Below, piece after piece: positions 11,213-22,303 of a stretch of DNA of 64,000 bases. Origin of the DNA: Sphagnum magellanicum (taxonomy: Eukaryota; Streptophyta; Sphagnopsida; Sphagnales; Sphagnaceae); the NCBI GenBank assembly GCA_021904315.1, contig CM038918.1, forward strand, positions 14,399,349 through 14,463,348. Reading direction: 5' to 3'. The notes under the pieces are model-generated. The model did not search any database and had not been told where the DNA came from. It saw only the letters and a program-made list of their open reading frames with translations. Both the position numbers and the translations under genes were made by a program. The first letter of the stretch is position 1. Each line of letters starts with the position of its first letter.

Positions 11213-14200
11213 TTAATCTGATGGTATTGGGTTTGGAGGAATCGGCTTCCATGCTGATGCGAGAATGGTAACCTGACCCTTCCACGTTAGAAACAGTCCG
11301 CTTTCGTTGCTTGTCAGTCCCCAGCCCTGTTTGTACCTGCAGTCGCCATGACAACATTTCATTAAGTTACACAGGGAGCTCTTGGATCATTCCCTTGTGA
11401 GAAAATTGTCTAAGTTCACCTCCAAGCATAGACTAAAAATGCAAATGGCAGGGAATTGTGCAACACGGGGAGTTTTGCAATATTCCCTGGGAGCCTCACA
11501 GGAAAGTTCAATTATGCCATCTAGAAGGGTGAACCAATGTCAAAGGGGAAGTTGGTAATTTTTCCCTGGTTCGAAAGCACCTATTAGGGGAAATGAAATT
11601 TCCCTTTGACATTGGTTCTAAGAGGGATTTCTAACAGAGATAGCTGAGAGCTTTCCCACATTGAATACTGGGATTTGTATGAAAACTCGTTGAGTAAAGA
11701 GCTGTCCATTTCTGGAGCTTTCCTTGTAAATTTCAAACCATTTCTAGTAAGGTTTGGACCTGCATTGAGATCATTTGGATCAAGCACACGAGACAATTCC
11801 ATCCCCATTCCATCACGCAGTGATCAGAGGGTAAACTTCTTTCTGATTTGATGCTATCGAGACTATATTCGAGTGATAGTGTGCATGTCGGATCCCTCTT
11901 CTGCGAATTGTTGAAGCCTTTGATCGTTTAAAAAGTGAGGAGGCTGCTTGCTATAACGGGGTCGCGGGTTTAACTCCTACCTTTTGAGAAGTGCACGGAC
12001 GTCGTCGACAACGTCGTCGCTGAAGGGAGCTGGAAGCAATCCCACTCTTTGGAGGCGATTGGCCCACTGTGATCCCAGCTCTTGCCGTTCCTCGTTTTGG
12101 GATGTGTCGCAGGCGAGAAGATTGACCAATCTCCGCGCGCATGCTCGCTCTAGCATCAGGCGCTCGTTGCTGGCTCGCGGAAAGCTCTCATCGAGGCTCT
12201 CGAACAGGAGGGAGTAGTAGCGGAGTGCCTCGCAGAAGCACGTCATGAAATCTGGCGACACCAGGTCGACCTCGTCCTCGACTATCGTTATTATCTAGTG
12301 AAAGAGGGGAAAAAAATTGTGATATTCAAAATATAAGCGCGCTTCAAAGATCCACGTACAAAAACAGAAACGATATTTCAATGAAGCTGCTTCCAGTACT
12401 AGTTACACTGCAGGAAATGGTAGACAATACTGTAATCATGTAATGGCCGAAACTAGTATATGTGAATGGCAGGTCCACAGGGCATTCTGTTGTTTGAGGG
12501 CATGGAAACCGCCCTCGTTCCCAAGCGCAAAAACAACATAATACCCCATGTGACCTGTCATTCACCGACTTAAAAACCTGACTTAATTTGAAATTGTGCA
12601 ATAAGGTTATGCTTGGTAATGTGTGTCTCGTTATCTACGACGGAAGTTCCGCTTGGTAATGATTCATGAACCTCCAAATATAAAGGAAAAATTAGTTCAG
12701 GATTTTAAGGCAGCATAATGCCAGTATCCAACCGTTCGTGCCATCCGATGTCTCAATTATTACCCTAAACTTGAGACGAGCTCCATTTGGTTGGAGTCAA
12801 AAACATGTACCTTGGGGTTGGCATTTTTGAAGGTGTAAAGAACGAGATCGCGAGGACTGTAATGCGCATCGCCTGTGACGGCTTCGGGAATATGGTGAAG
12901 GGTATGAATGCAGTTAATAGCGAGAGCCTCATCTTCTTTGAGATTCAGCTCTCCGAGCTCCAGATTCTCGAGTTGCGGCTTTTGCATCAACGTAGAATCG
13001 AAGGGTACGCCCATAAGTCGCGCAAACCTCTCGAGCCTCGTCATGATCTGCCTCATCACCTTCATTACCGATTCCTCTTTGGAGAGCACAATGGTCGTCA
13101 GGTGCAGGTGCGGAGTTCCCTCAGCCCTTGTCGCAAGCGCTTCAAGGAGAGTCGGCCATTGCGTGCAGAATGTGCTGTTTATGTCCACTATGTGTATTTT
13201 CATCTCGCCCTCAAACGCCTCCATCAATGCCCCATTGCTGGCAACGTGACCAAAGGTTGTCCAAGGGCTTGCGTCCTGCTACCCACCCATATTCGCTTAT
13301 CTGCCATGGTCTAGACAATGCAGTTCTACAATACTGGAGATACAAACTCGAACAAACCAAACACGAACGGGTCAAAATAATGAGTTAAGACTGTTCCAGA
13401 AGGTCACGAGACTGGACTTAGTGCACAGGAATTAGGACGTGTGCCGTATGACTACATACACGTAATTGTTGGAAGACTCTAATTTCTTTGTTGTACCTGG
13501 AACGTGAGGATCATTTTGCGCAAGGATTCGAAGGAATAGGTCTTCTCGGCAGCTGCACAGAGAATGCTATGGCACCGGGCTCCGGTACCCGTGACCCTGC
13601 AGAAAAGGGCCTGCAGAAAGTAGGACGCCAGTCTCTGGTCACAATCCCCATAAGGAGAAGCGAGCTCATTCAGACCCCACATCAAACTTTGAATGCGAGG
13701 AGCATCGTTAGCTGCGATAGCCCTTGCACACTCCACCAACAGATTCGGGGCCCAATGGCCACCATCACCGCTCGAGGTTGATGCTGCAGGCTGCGAGCTA
13801 CTAGCTTCGCCAGCTACTGGGTTTGGAAAGTTTGTGAATTCCGGAAGCATAGTGGTGCTAAGCTCTGGTTTTTGGGGAGCGACTTCGTGAGCACTGAAAT
13901 CCAGCTCCCATTGTTGCCGATAAGCTTGCTGTTCATGCCAAGGATCGTGCACCTGCGGGGCTCCTGCAGCTGGCAGGTCGAACGACTCTTCGATCTTGAA
14001 CAGCGGATTCATGTTTCTAGCTGGGTCACCCGATGTCAAGTTGGAAAATTGTGGTCTGGCTGAGGACGTTGATGCAGACCCGAAACTCTGTCCAGCTGTA
14101 TGCTGCTCCAAACCCAATGCAAAGCCGTGGTGTTGTATATATTGACTCGTTGGCGCAGTAACTGTGCGTCTGGTGGTGTCGAAGGTATTACGCCGCTCCT

Positions 14201-14288
14201 CAGGGGGCTCGGAGCTCGAGGCGGTGGCACTCGTGCTGGCTTGCTCAATTTGGGGATACTCCACCAGTTTTGACAAGAACTTGTCCAT
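11213..14288 (-). CDS. SHR: SHORT-ROOT-type GRAS transcription factor
   Basis: Four exons, 14288-13497, 13275-12811, 12294-11981 and 11336-11213, join in frame to 564 residues. GRAS proteins are plant nuclear regulators; SHR specifies endodermis and stem-cell divisions in the Arabidopsis root by acting with SCARECROW. The first 175 or so residues are Ser/Pro/Gln-rich and variable. The GRAS domain begins [18 protein letters not shown]. The SHR-typical [10 protein letters not shown] and [12 protein letters not shown] follow. Exon 2 has [13 protein letters not shown], the VHIID-type motif IHIVD (residues 291-295) and [15 protein letters not shown]. Exon 3 has [16 protein letters not shown], and exon 4 ends with the SAW motif LASAWKP (SAW at residues 551-553). 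Introns lie in phases 0, 0 and 2, all GT-AG. The stop that seems to end exon 3 (VRALLKR then TAG) lies inside the donor AG/GTAGGA; splicing gives RYKQGWGL. The Arabidopsis gene is intronless and 531 residues long. Confidence 0.93.
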
Positions 14289-14292
14289 GACA

Positions 14293-14457
14293 TTATACGC
14301 ACAGCCAAGACCAGCTTGAGAAACCCTCGTCAGTTTTCAGCCTACAGCTACCTAAAAGCCTGACCTTGACAATCCTCCAGAGCCTTTTCATAGAACGAGC
14401 TGGATCGCAGACGAACGGAAGATCGGGACTACAAAGGGCCCTCCGTCTTGCGCTCAT
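14293..14457 (-). promoter_or_regulatory. Upstream ORF (54 codons) in the presumed SHR 5' leader
   Basis: An ATG at 14457 opens a 54-codon frame (MSARRRALCSPDLPF at its start) whose TAA at 14293-14295 is only four bases from the SHR start codon at 14288. A TATA-like CCATATAG on the minus strand near 14496-14505 would place the cap site just upstream of this ATG. If transcribed, the frame could limit or tune SHR translation by reinitiation. The peptide is Arg-rich at its start and matches no family I know; its significance depends on conservation. Confidence 0.45.
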
Positions 14458-14519
14458 TTTTAAAGTCGAATTGATCCGCGACACGGGTTGTTACGCTCTA
14501 TATGGCGCGGGAGTGTTAA

Positions 14520-16040
14520 TCTTGAATGTAATGTCGTTTATCTCATAACCAACTACTTATATCGACGACATTAGAGAGGCATGTGGAGAGTACAGCTGCT
14601 GCATCATACCAGGAGTTTTGGCAGCAGGTTAACGTTCTTTAAAAATCTTGAACCGCCGTAAACTCTCACTCAACTGTAGAGTTTTAGTATGTGGCTTTTA
14701 CGAAACAAGCGCTTACAAGCTGCAGCTACCCTCCAGCTCTAACCAGTTTTTCACACACAAGACAAGCATACGACTAAACGCTCAATATTCTCTAAAACAA
14801 TACATCTCTCTTCCAACAATCGACTTCAACATCACTTGAGCTTGGATAGTAATTCAATCACCAAATTCAAAGTCAACTAATGATCACGCTGGGCGCACAG
14901 CAGCTGCAGCTCCATACGAGTAATACTCTTTTGAAAGTTCTACTCGGTTATCCAAGCTGCGGCTGATCATGAATCATAATATGATAACTCGTGCAGCAGC
15001 AGCACCTGCAGCACAGCCCCGATGACGTCCTCAGCAGAAAGTCTATATGAATCACTTTAGATCTATCTAATCCTGGGAATCATGATCACTATATAATATA
15101 ACAAACTGCCACTCATGGTCGATTAATGATGATGCAACGGCGCCGGAGGCCAGCGCAATAGATATATAATATAGATATGATATCGAGTCTCGACATCCTG
15201 CAGCAAGCAAGCAACAAGCTGCTGCGCGTAGCTACTACAACTGATCCTACTTATTTCAGGTCTTAAGAATATATAATATTGGGTCAAGGACTGCACGTGC
15301 AGCTCCTACGACTTTACAAATAGACTCATGAAATCAGTTGCAATGATTTTCGAGCCTTGAACTGGTTAATACTAGTTTACAGCATTAACGTGACGAACAG
15401 TATTGTCCTCATGAATATCCCGCGACGCGCCCCCGCTCTCTGTATGCATGACCAAACTCTCTAGCTCTCTTCCCTCGACTCCGGCGGGCGCTCCGATCGA
15501 GACATACTCATGAGTTGCAGCCTCGAGGAGGTATAAACTGCATTTCTTTCTGCAGCAAGCCTGTAAGACTGCAATTCTTACTAGTGCTGCATGTGTCAGT
15601 CAGGGTACTACTGAGCTTATAACTAGTGCGATAACATGAACTCGCGAGAAAAGCGCCGGACTCTCTTTCAGTGCCACAGCCACAAGCGTTAATACTTTAC
15701 AGACAATGCAAAAATTACTACAGAGCTACACGTCGCGGCCATAGGGGCGACTACTGCTGCTGCTACCGCGCACAGTTGCAACGAGTCAAACAGTGAACGA
15801 GGCGGCTACGTATAAATACATACACACGTACGTACCGTGTGGGAGGGAATGACGAAGTTGTGCTAAATTTCATTCACTCTGTGGGACTCTTTTTGTCCCT
15901 ATAAAGTTCGCACACACGTACCGTCGTGTTGGAGCGAGCGACGGAGTTTTGCTAAAATTTTCCTTCGGTGTGAGTTTCTCGCTTTAAATAAAGATCTAAC
16001 ACGTGTGAGGTCCTTGCGGTTACTCAAAAAAGCAACAGAC
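14520..16040. promoter_or_regulatory. GC-richer upstream region of the SHR gene
   Basis: This stretch has a visibly higher GC content and many short palindromes (CAGCTGCAG, GTACGTAC, CTGCAG) compared with the flanking AT-rich DNA. No coding frame is recognisable. Its position immediately 5' of the minus-strand SHR gene suggests regulatory DNA, but no individual factor-binding site can be assigned with confidence. Confidence 0.35.
15811..15985 (+). repeat. Diverged tandem duplication carrying a TATA-like box
   Basis: TATAAATAC..CACACGTACGTACCGTG at 15811-15840 is echoed by TATAAAG..CACACACGTACCGTCGTG at 15900-15929. In both copies GGAG, a GACG(A/G)AGTT block and (G/T)TGCTAAA follow. Repeat spacing is 86-89 bp. 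No open frame follows on the plus strand. It may be a duplicated promoter of a noncoding transcript or part of an old repeat. Confidence 0.45.
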
Positions 16041-19000
16041 TTCTAGCGGTTATCAAAACGGTTATTAGGTTTCATAGCTTCAGTTCTCAAGTAATCAAAG
16101 ATCCGGTAGGTTCTTGTATATTTATTGAACCCCTGTTCTCCACTGTTTTTGAAAAATGAAACTGGCCAGAAACCGCGCTTTTTATGATTATTGTGGGATG
16201 TTCTTTCTTCAAAAATGTTGGTTCTTTCAGGGTTTTGAAATGACTTGGATTGATGGATCTTTGACTCTGATTTCTTTTTAAAGCAACCCAACCTGTGGTT
16301 CTCTGTCTCCGAAAAATTATAAATTCAAAGAACCGCACAACAACACTGGTGTTCACTCTTAAGCCCTAATTAGAGCCTAGTCCTTTAAATCCCATTTAGC
16401 AATCATTTTATCTTTATTCAGAATTTTTACTTATAATCTGATCAAATCTACTGATTCATAAAAGGGATTACATATCCAACCATTACTAGTTCAAAGTACA
16501 CACACACTAGGAAAATCTTTGATAAAAATAGTTTCAGCCAAAAATATTTAAGGAATGAAATCATGAGATAGCAGACTTTACTTACAAACTCTTCAGTTCC
16601 TCCTCCTCTTCCTTCAATCCTGTAAGTACTACCTCCTAATCTTCAGATTACCCATGGATGCTGGGTGATGACCAAAGTCTCCATAGTTCTTTGATATTGT
16701 TATAAGCAGCGCTGGACTGGTATGTCCCTTTTCACATATCAGTTGGGTACTGGTATTGGATCAATATTAACACTTTCATATTGGCCTGGTCCTGGTATTG
16801 GGCCCAAGGCTAAATTTTCCCAGGAGATATGAGGTACATAAATATTGAGATTGGTATAAACCTACCAGTTTTGTACTGATACAAGGATGGTATTATGTCC
16901 ATACCTGTTTGGAACTCGTATAAGGTTGGTATTGCCTCAGGTTATACCAAACTGATATGTTCTTCCGTATTAGTATACGTACCAATGCTAGATACCTAGG
17001 ATGCTCCCTATGTAGTACAACACCATTTATAACTAGTGTTGAGTGGCTAGCCAGTTTGGTATATTTCAACTAGCAGCTTTCGTTAGTTGAAAACTGAATT
17101 GGAATCACATCTGATTTTTGGAACTGAAATTAGAGTTGGATTAGTTTAATACCTGGACTCAGAACCAGGTTTTGGGTTCTATATATATGTGTGTGTGGAA
17201 CCAAATTTGAGATTTTTGAAAAAGAAAAAGATTAGAACCAAGGAGCTAACCAACAACCTAGCACCCACCAGTACACCATCAATTGGAAACCTGCTGTGCA
17301 TAGGCAAGTCCAAGGGTATTCCTTTGTTTGTTTGAGAACATGTGAACGAGGATGGTAGACCAAGTTCTCTGTGACTGAAAACAAGGAATGTCCCAAGGCA
17401 AGCCCTGGCCTTCCCCTACTTTAAAGCTTGAGCTAAACTTGTAAGATCTAGGAGGCACGTCATAGATTTGTAAGCTGTGTGACTCATAAATTACAAGGAA
17501 GATTATGCATTGTAAGGTATGCATGGTAACAATGAGAATGATAATGTTTTGTAAGGCGTGCGAGGTGCAAGATTGTGCTTTGTAAGGAACCTGCAAATAC
17601 CAAAAGAAAAAAGTCTAGGTCACATTTGAAGACTCAGTTGTGGATGATGAGCCACTGTAACCAAAAAGTAGAGTCTCCAAACCTACTTACTATAGACCAA
17701 ATTCAATTTGCAAGGAAGAACCTGGCTTCATGTTCCCAGGCACCATATTTCCAACCTTCATCACCTATCTTCAGCCACAATGTTGCCTTGGTGCCCAAAC
17801 TTGAATGCACTATCCCAACAACTATGTCTCCAACACCTATTGCCTCAGAGTCATATCCAACAATGCTTATAGAAGCAAATCCCATATCAATGTGTAGAAG
17901 AATTAAGGTACCTAGAGCTAGCTCTATTTGGAAATGTTGTTTGACAAAAGTTATAACCTAATTGCATTTTAGGGTGGACCAAAAATGGCACATGGGGAGT
18001 TTATAATTTTAATTATTTTTATAAAAAAATTGAATGTTTAATGTCTTGGAAATACAAATTTGTTTATTTGAAAATAAGAGGCAAGTGGAAGACCCAAACC
18101 CTAAATTTATAATTTTTTAGAATGTGACATATGTTCCAATTCAATCAATTAGGGAAAAATTTAGAATTAAAAACATGAATTATTTCAATTTTGATAGTTG
18201 ACAAATGTTATGTAAAAATATATATATTTTTTATAAAATTATATTTCTCAATTCTTTCATTTCACTAAATCATAAACATTTTGAACTATTGGCAATTTTA
18301 CAAAGGATTGATAAATAAAAAATTAAGTTTTCTTGGAAACCCATATTTTAATATTATAATAACCTCACAGTCATACTATTAAAAAATCAACACCTAATGT
18401 ATGTTTATTATATAATAATAATCCATAACACTCTTCACATGAACTATGCCTAGATGTGTTACATCATTTAAAAAGTCCATGTCATAACGAAAGGATGATA
18501 TTTAATCTTCAAAATTTTAAATTCAAGATTTTATAAATTTTATAAATTAATTACATGAATCCTTTCTAGATATTTCATTCATATCTCAACACCTGTTGTA
18601 CCAAACTAATCCTTAAACTCACAAAAATTGTCCTAATGGCACTAAAAAAATGTGTTGTCTAATCTGCAATTGTTTACTTTAGTATTCATATCCTATGCCC
18701 TCACTTAGTACAATGCCACAAGCCCTTGTAGCAAATTGATGGCAAATGGTCAAGTCTCAACCAAGTCCTTGATTGACATTGCCCAATGTAATACCTCATC
18801 CAAACCCACATCACATTAAATAATGTTTCCAATGTCCAACATTACCATAACCTAACCTGCTTTGATACCAACAAGGAAGATCACCAAAGACCAAATTCTA
18901 TCCAAATTTTATGGGATTTGTGATTTACAATAAACCTTAGTTTTCACATATTTGGCCAAGACAACCTTGTCAATTGTGCTTGCTGCAATTACAATTTAGA

Positions 19001-21320
19001 AACATTCTTGGCAAATTTGCAATTTAAAACACTTAATATCTCTATTGTTCTGTTTCAATTAAGAAAATAAAATAAAATTACGGATTAGATCTCTTTATTT
19101 TCAAGTGTCTTCTTGAACTTCTAAACCCATACTCTAAACACAATGAAAACTGATTTTCAGTAAATTTTTCCCAATCTCCCAATCAAATTATGAATCCCCA
19201 AGCTACCACAAGGTTATATAACTACCCAATTGCATGAACAACCTAATTGAGTCCCAATTCCCCTTCTAATGCAATCAACTCTCTAAGCCCAAAATTGGAT
19301 CTCGGACATGTATAGCAAGCTCATGTGGTTTGTTGTGAAGTCTTATTTCCCATCTTCTTACCATTTACTCAATTAACTTTGTTGTTTTCTCTCCCATTGC
19401 ACAATGATTGTATGCCCTAGTTTTAAACTTCAAGCTTCCTTTAACTTGTCCAAAGTTTTCATTTGTACCTTAGACTGAAATACAACTCTAAGTCCTATAG
19501 AACTTTAAGGATGCAACAAAAGTTTTAAAAAATATTTAAAAGCAAATGTGTGGTTGCAAAATAAGATGGATCAATTTTGGCAAATAAAAAGTCCATAAAA
19601 AGTCCATCCAATAATGTTAACATGGTAATCTATGTGATCTCATTGTTTAAATGGGGAATAAAATGATGGTTATTGAGCAAATAAAAATATATGAATAAAA
19701 ACTCAACTAGATAATTTTTTAATGTACATATTTAAAAAAAATAAAAATAGAAATCCATCAAAAAAATGATTATCATATGAACATTTGCCCAAGGGGACAC
19801 TTAATGTTATTTTTGTGATTTACATGTGTCAAACAATTATTTTGGGTATTAGGTTTTGGATTTATATTTTCTCTTACCCTATTATTATTGAATTTTTTAA
19901 TATGCACATATTTTAGTGACCCTATATTTTATTATTATTTTTTGTCTGGCATTCAATTTCAATAAACTATATTAATTTAAAAAATTAAGTTTAGAAAATT
20001 TGTTAGATAAATTTGTTTGCATGTTCTTTAAAATCTTAAATACAAAAATCCCACTGACCACTTTGACAGAGAGAAAAAACGTAGAAGCTTGTGTTTGAAC
20101 TTTAAAAGAAAACAATTAGGTTATTGTTGTGTGAAGATTTTGCCACCTCCTTATGACCCTAAAATCTAAAACCTTAAATGTCATACTTAAATTTCAAAAT
20201 TACTTAAACATTTTTCTCCATGCTGACCTAAATGTTTTAAACTCAAATTTAAACTAACTTATTGACCTTATAATCACCTCATAAAATTAATCAAAACATT
20301 ATTTCACAATAATTGAACCTATTAATAAATAATAATTTAAATATTTAATGCACATGGTTTTTTTTAATATTTTTTTTGTAATATTAGATATTTACAAATA
20401 CCTTATATTAATTATAATTTTAGTTTCAAAATGTACATATGCATATTTTTGAACGAGTTAAATTATAATTTTTTCTCAACCACCAATATATTGCACCCTA
20501 TATTTTTATTCATGTATTTTCTATTTTTTGAGTAGTGTCCCCCAAGGCAACATTTGAAAATAAAATCCATTTCAAAACATTCAATAATATTTTTTATATT
20601 TGGGTTAAGGATTTTTTAACAATTTTCTTATATCTATGTTCCTTCTGCTTTAATATATCATATATTAAATCCTTATAAAATATTCCCAAAAAAATCCATA
20701 ACAAAAATGCATGTATATAAAACCACAACCAAAAATTTAATCCACATTTTTTAATTTCAAAAATTCATTATTTTATATTCGGTGTATATATGTTATAATT
20801 TTTTACATTAATGTATTCTTATTCAATTTGATAAATTTATTAAAAAGTTGACGTAATGATGATTTTATGACATGTTAATGCACAACACTTGAAAAACATT
20901 ATAATGTGATGTAAAAAAGGATCCACCTTAAATCTTTGCAGCAACACAAATTCCTCTACCTATGCACATATATGCTCAACCAAGGTACTTAATTGCTAGA
21001 CATATAAAACCAACACATTCATTTTTCACCTCACCCCTCAACTATTGAAGAAGGTGCCTTGACATTGTTTCTAAGCGGGTTAGAGATGTTAGTTCCGATT
21101 TTAAAAAATAGAACCGAAATTGGGTTTGATTTTTGAAACTGGTTTTGGAACCGAAACTATAATTGGATCAATTTTTAAACCCTAAATTAAACCCGGTTAT
21201 ATTTATGTATGGAACCATAACTGGAACTGGAACCAGGATTGTTTTTCTTTAAAAAAAAGAGAAGATTTGTAACTACTAAATGGGCTGCATTAAAAAATTT
21301 AGAACAAAAAATTGATAATT

Positions 21321-21446
21321 ACCTATGTAAGTGGGTTGGTATCATATGTAAGAAGTAGGTATGGCACTTGGTGGGTACTAGGTAGGTAAATGCTTGTGAA
21401 TGGTTGGTACATAGTTAACCACTGTGGTCAGTTATGGGATAGGATA
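21321..21446 (+). repeat. Dispersed repeat copy (partner at 42901-42996)
   Basis: Shares (A/C)CTATGTAAGT, AGGTA(G/A).TA(A/G)ATGC, GGTTG.TACATAG.TA.CCACTGTGGT(C/T)AGTTAT and GGAYAGGA with the stretch at 42901-42996, in the same orientation and with gaps. It is rich in GTAG words. Confidence 0.55.
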
Positions 21447-22250
21447 TTAAAATTAATATTATTAATCAGATATTATCATGATTAGGAGAAGGTGATTTTA
21501 GTTTGGAGTTTGGATGGAAACCTGCCTACTAGGGTAAGGGGTGGGTGGTATAACAATGCTTAGTTCTGACTTGTCAAGTACTCTAGTGCCATTAGATCTA
21601 TAGTTAGTAGTGGGTAACATTCATTTGTTTTTTCCGAAAATTTAATAATTTTAAATTTAATGTGGATTTCCCAATTATACTATCTTGTCTTTAAAGGTTT
21701 GGTTTTCTAATTTATTACCAATTCTGGCAGGCCAAGTACTTACTTTGTTTTATAATATGACACTCATTCATGTGTTCTGGTGGCTAATAACTTCAAAGGT
21801 GCAAGGTACAACAAAATGTGAAAGTTATCAAGCATTGCAGATCAGAAATGAGTACTCACCACCCAATGGGTGACCAAGCTACTACACTCCTGGTTTTGCA
21901 ACCATAGCCTTTAATTTCCACCTACAAGAGGGGGGGGGAGGCATTATACCAGTGTTGGACAAGTACATTGGTTTTAATATATCAATTGAGTAAAATCCAA
22001 AAATTCCAAAAATATATCAGTTGGTGTAAAAATTATATAAGTATATAATAAGCCCCAACAAATTTTTCCAAATGGTGTAAGGGTAAATCATGTATTCTAG
22101 GGTGTAAGTGTGTGTAAATGCAAGGTAAATCAAAATATTTGCTCAAGTATGGAACATAATTTGCCAAGTGAAGAAAGTTAATTAGTTGTGCAATTGCCGT
22201 TACAATCAATAAACATGCGAAATTTCAAACATCCGACCAAAAACCAATAA

Positions 22251-22303
22251 TGTAAAGCACTTGGAGAAAATCTCTAGTGTATTTGGAGAGCACCTTAAAT
22301 CCA
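22251..22303 (+). repeat. Dispersed repeat copy (partner at 27421-27473)
   Basis: TGTAAAGCAC(T/T).(G/A)GAGAAA and AGTGTAT.TGGAG.GCAC recur at 27421-27473 in the same orientation, both ending with ATCCA. Nothing coding is visible. Confidence 0.6.

Noticed and set aside
11977..11981. Apparent premature stop ending the SHR protein after VRALLKR
   Set aside because: The TAG lies in the donor AG/GTAGGA; exon 4 at 11336-11213 restores the conserved C-terminus with correct phase.
12787..13314. Plus-strand open frames up to 175 codons across the SHR gene
   Set aside because: They are antisense shadows of GRAS exon 2, whose minus-strand frame has the conserved motifs and splice sites.
17575..17961. 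Longest plus-strand open frame of the 16-32 kb interval (128 codons)
   Set aside because: No recognisable motif, no splice context, and a competing open frame on the opposite strand; composition fits chance in moderately AT-rich DNA.
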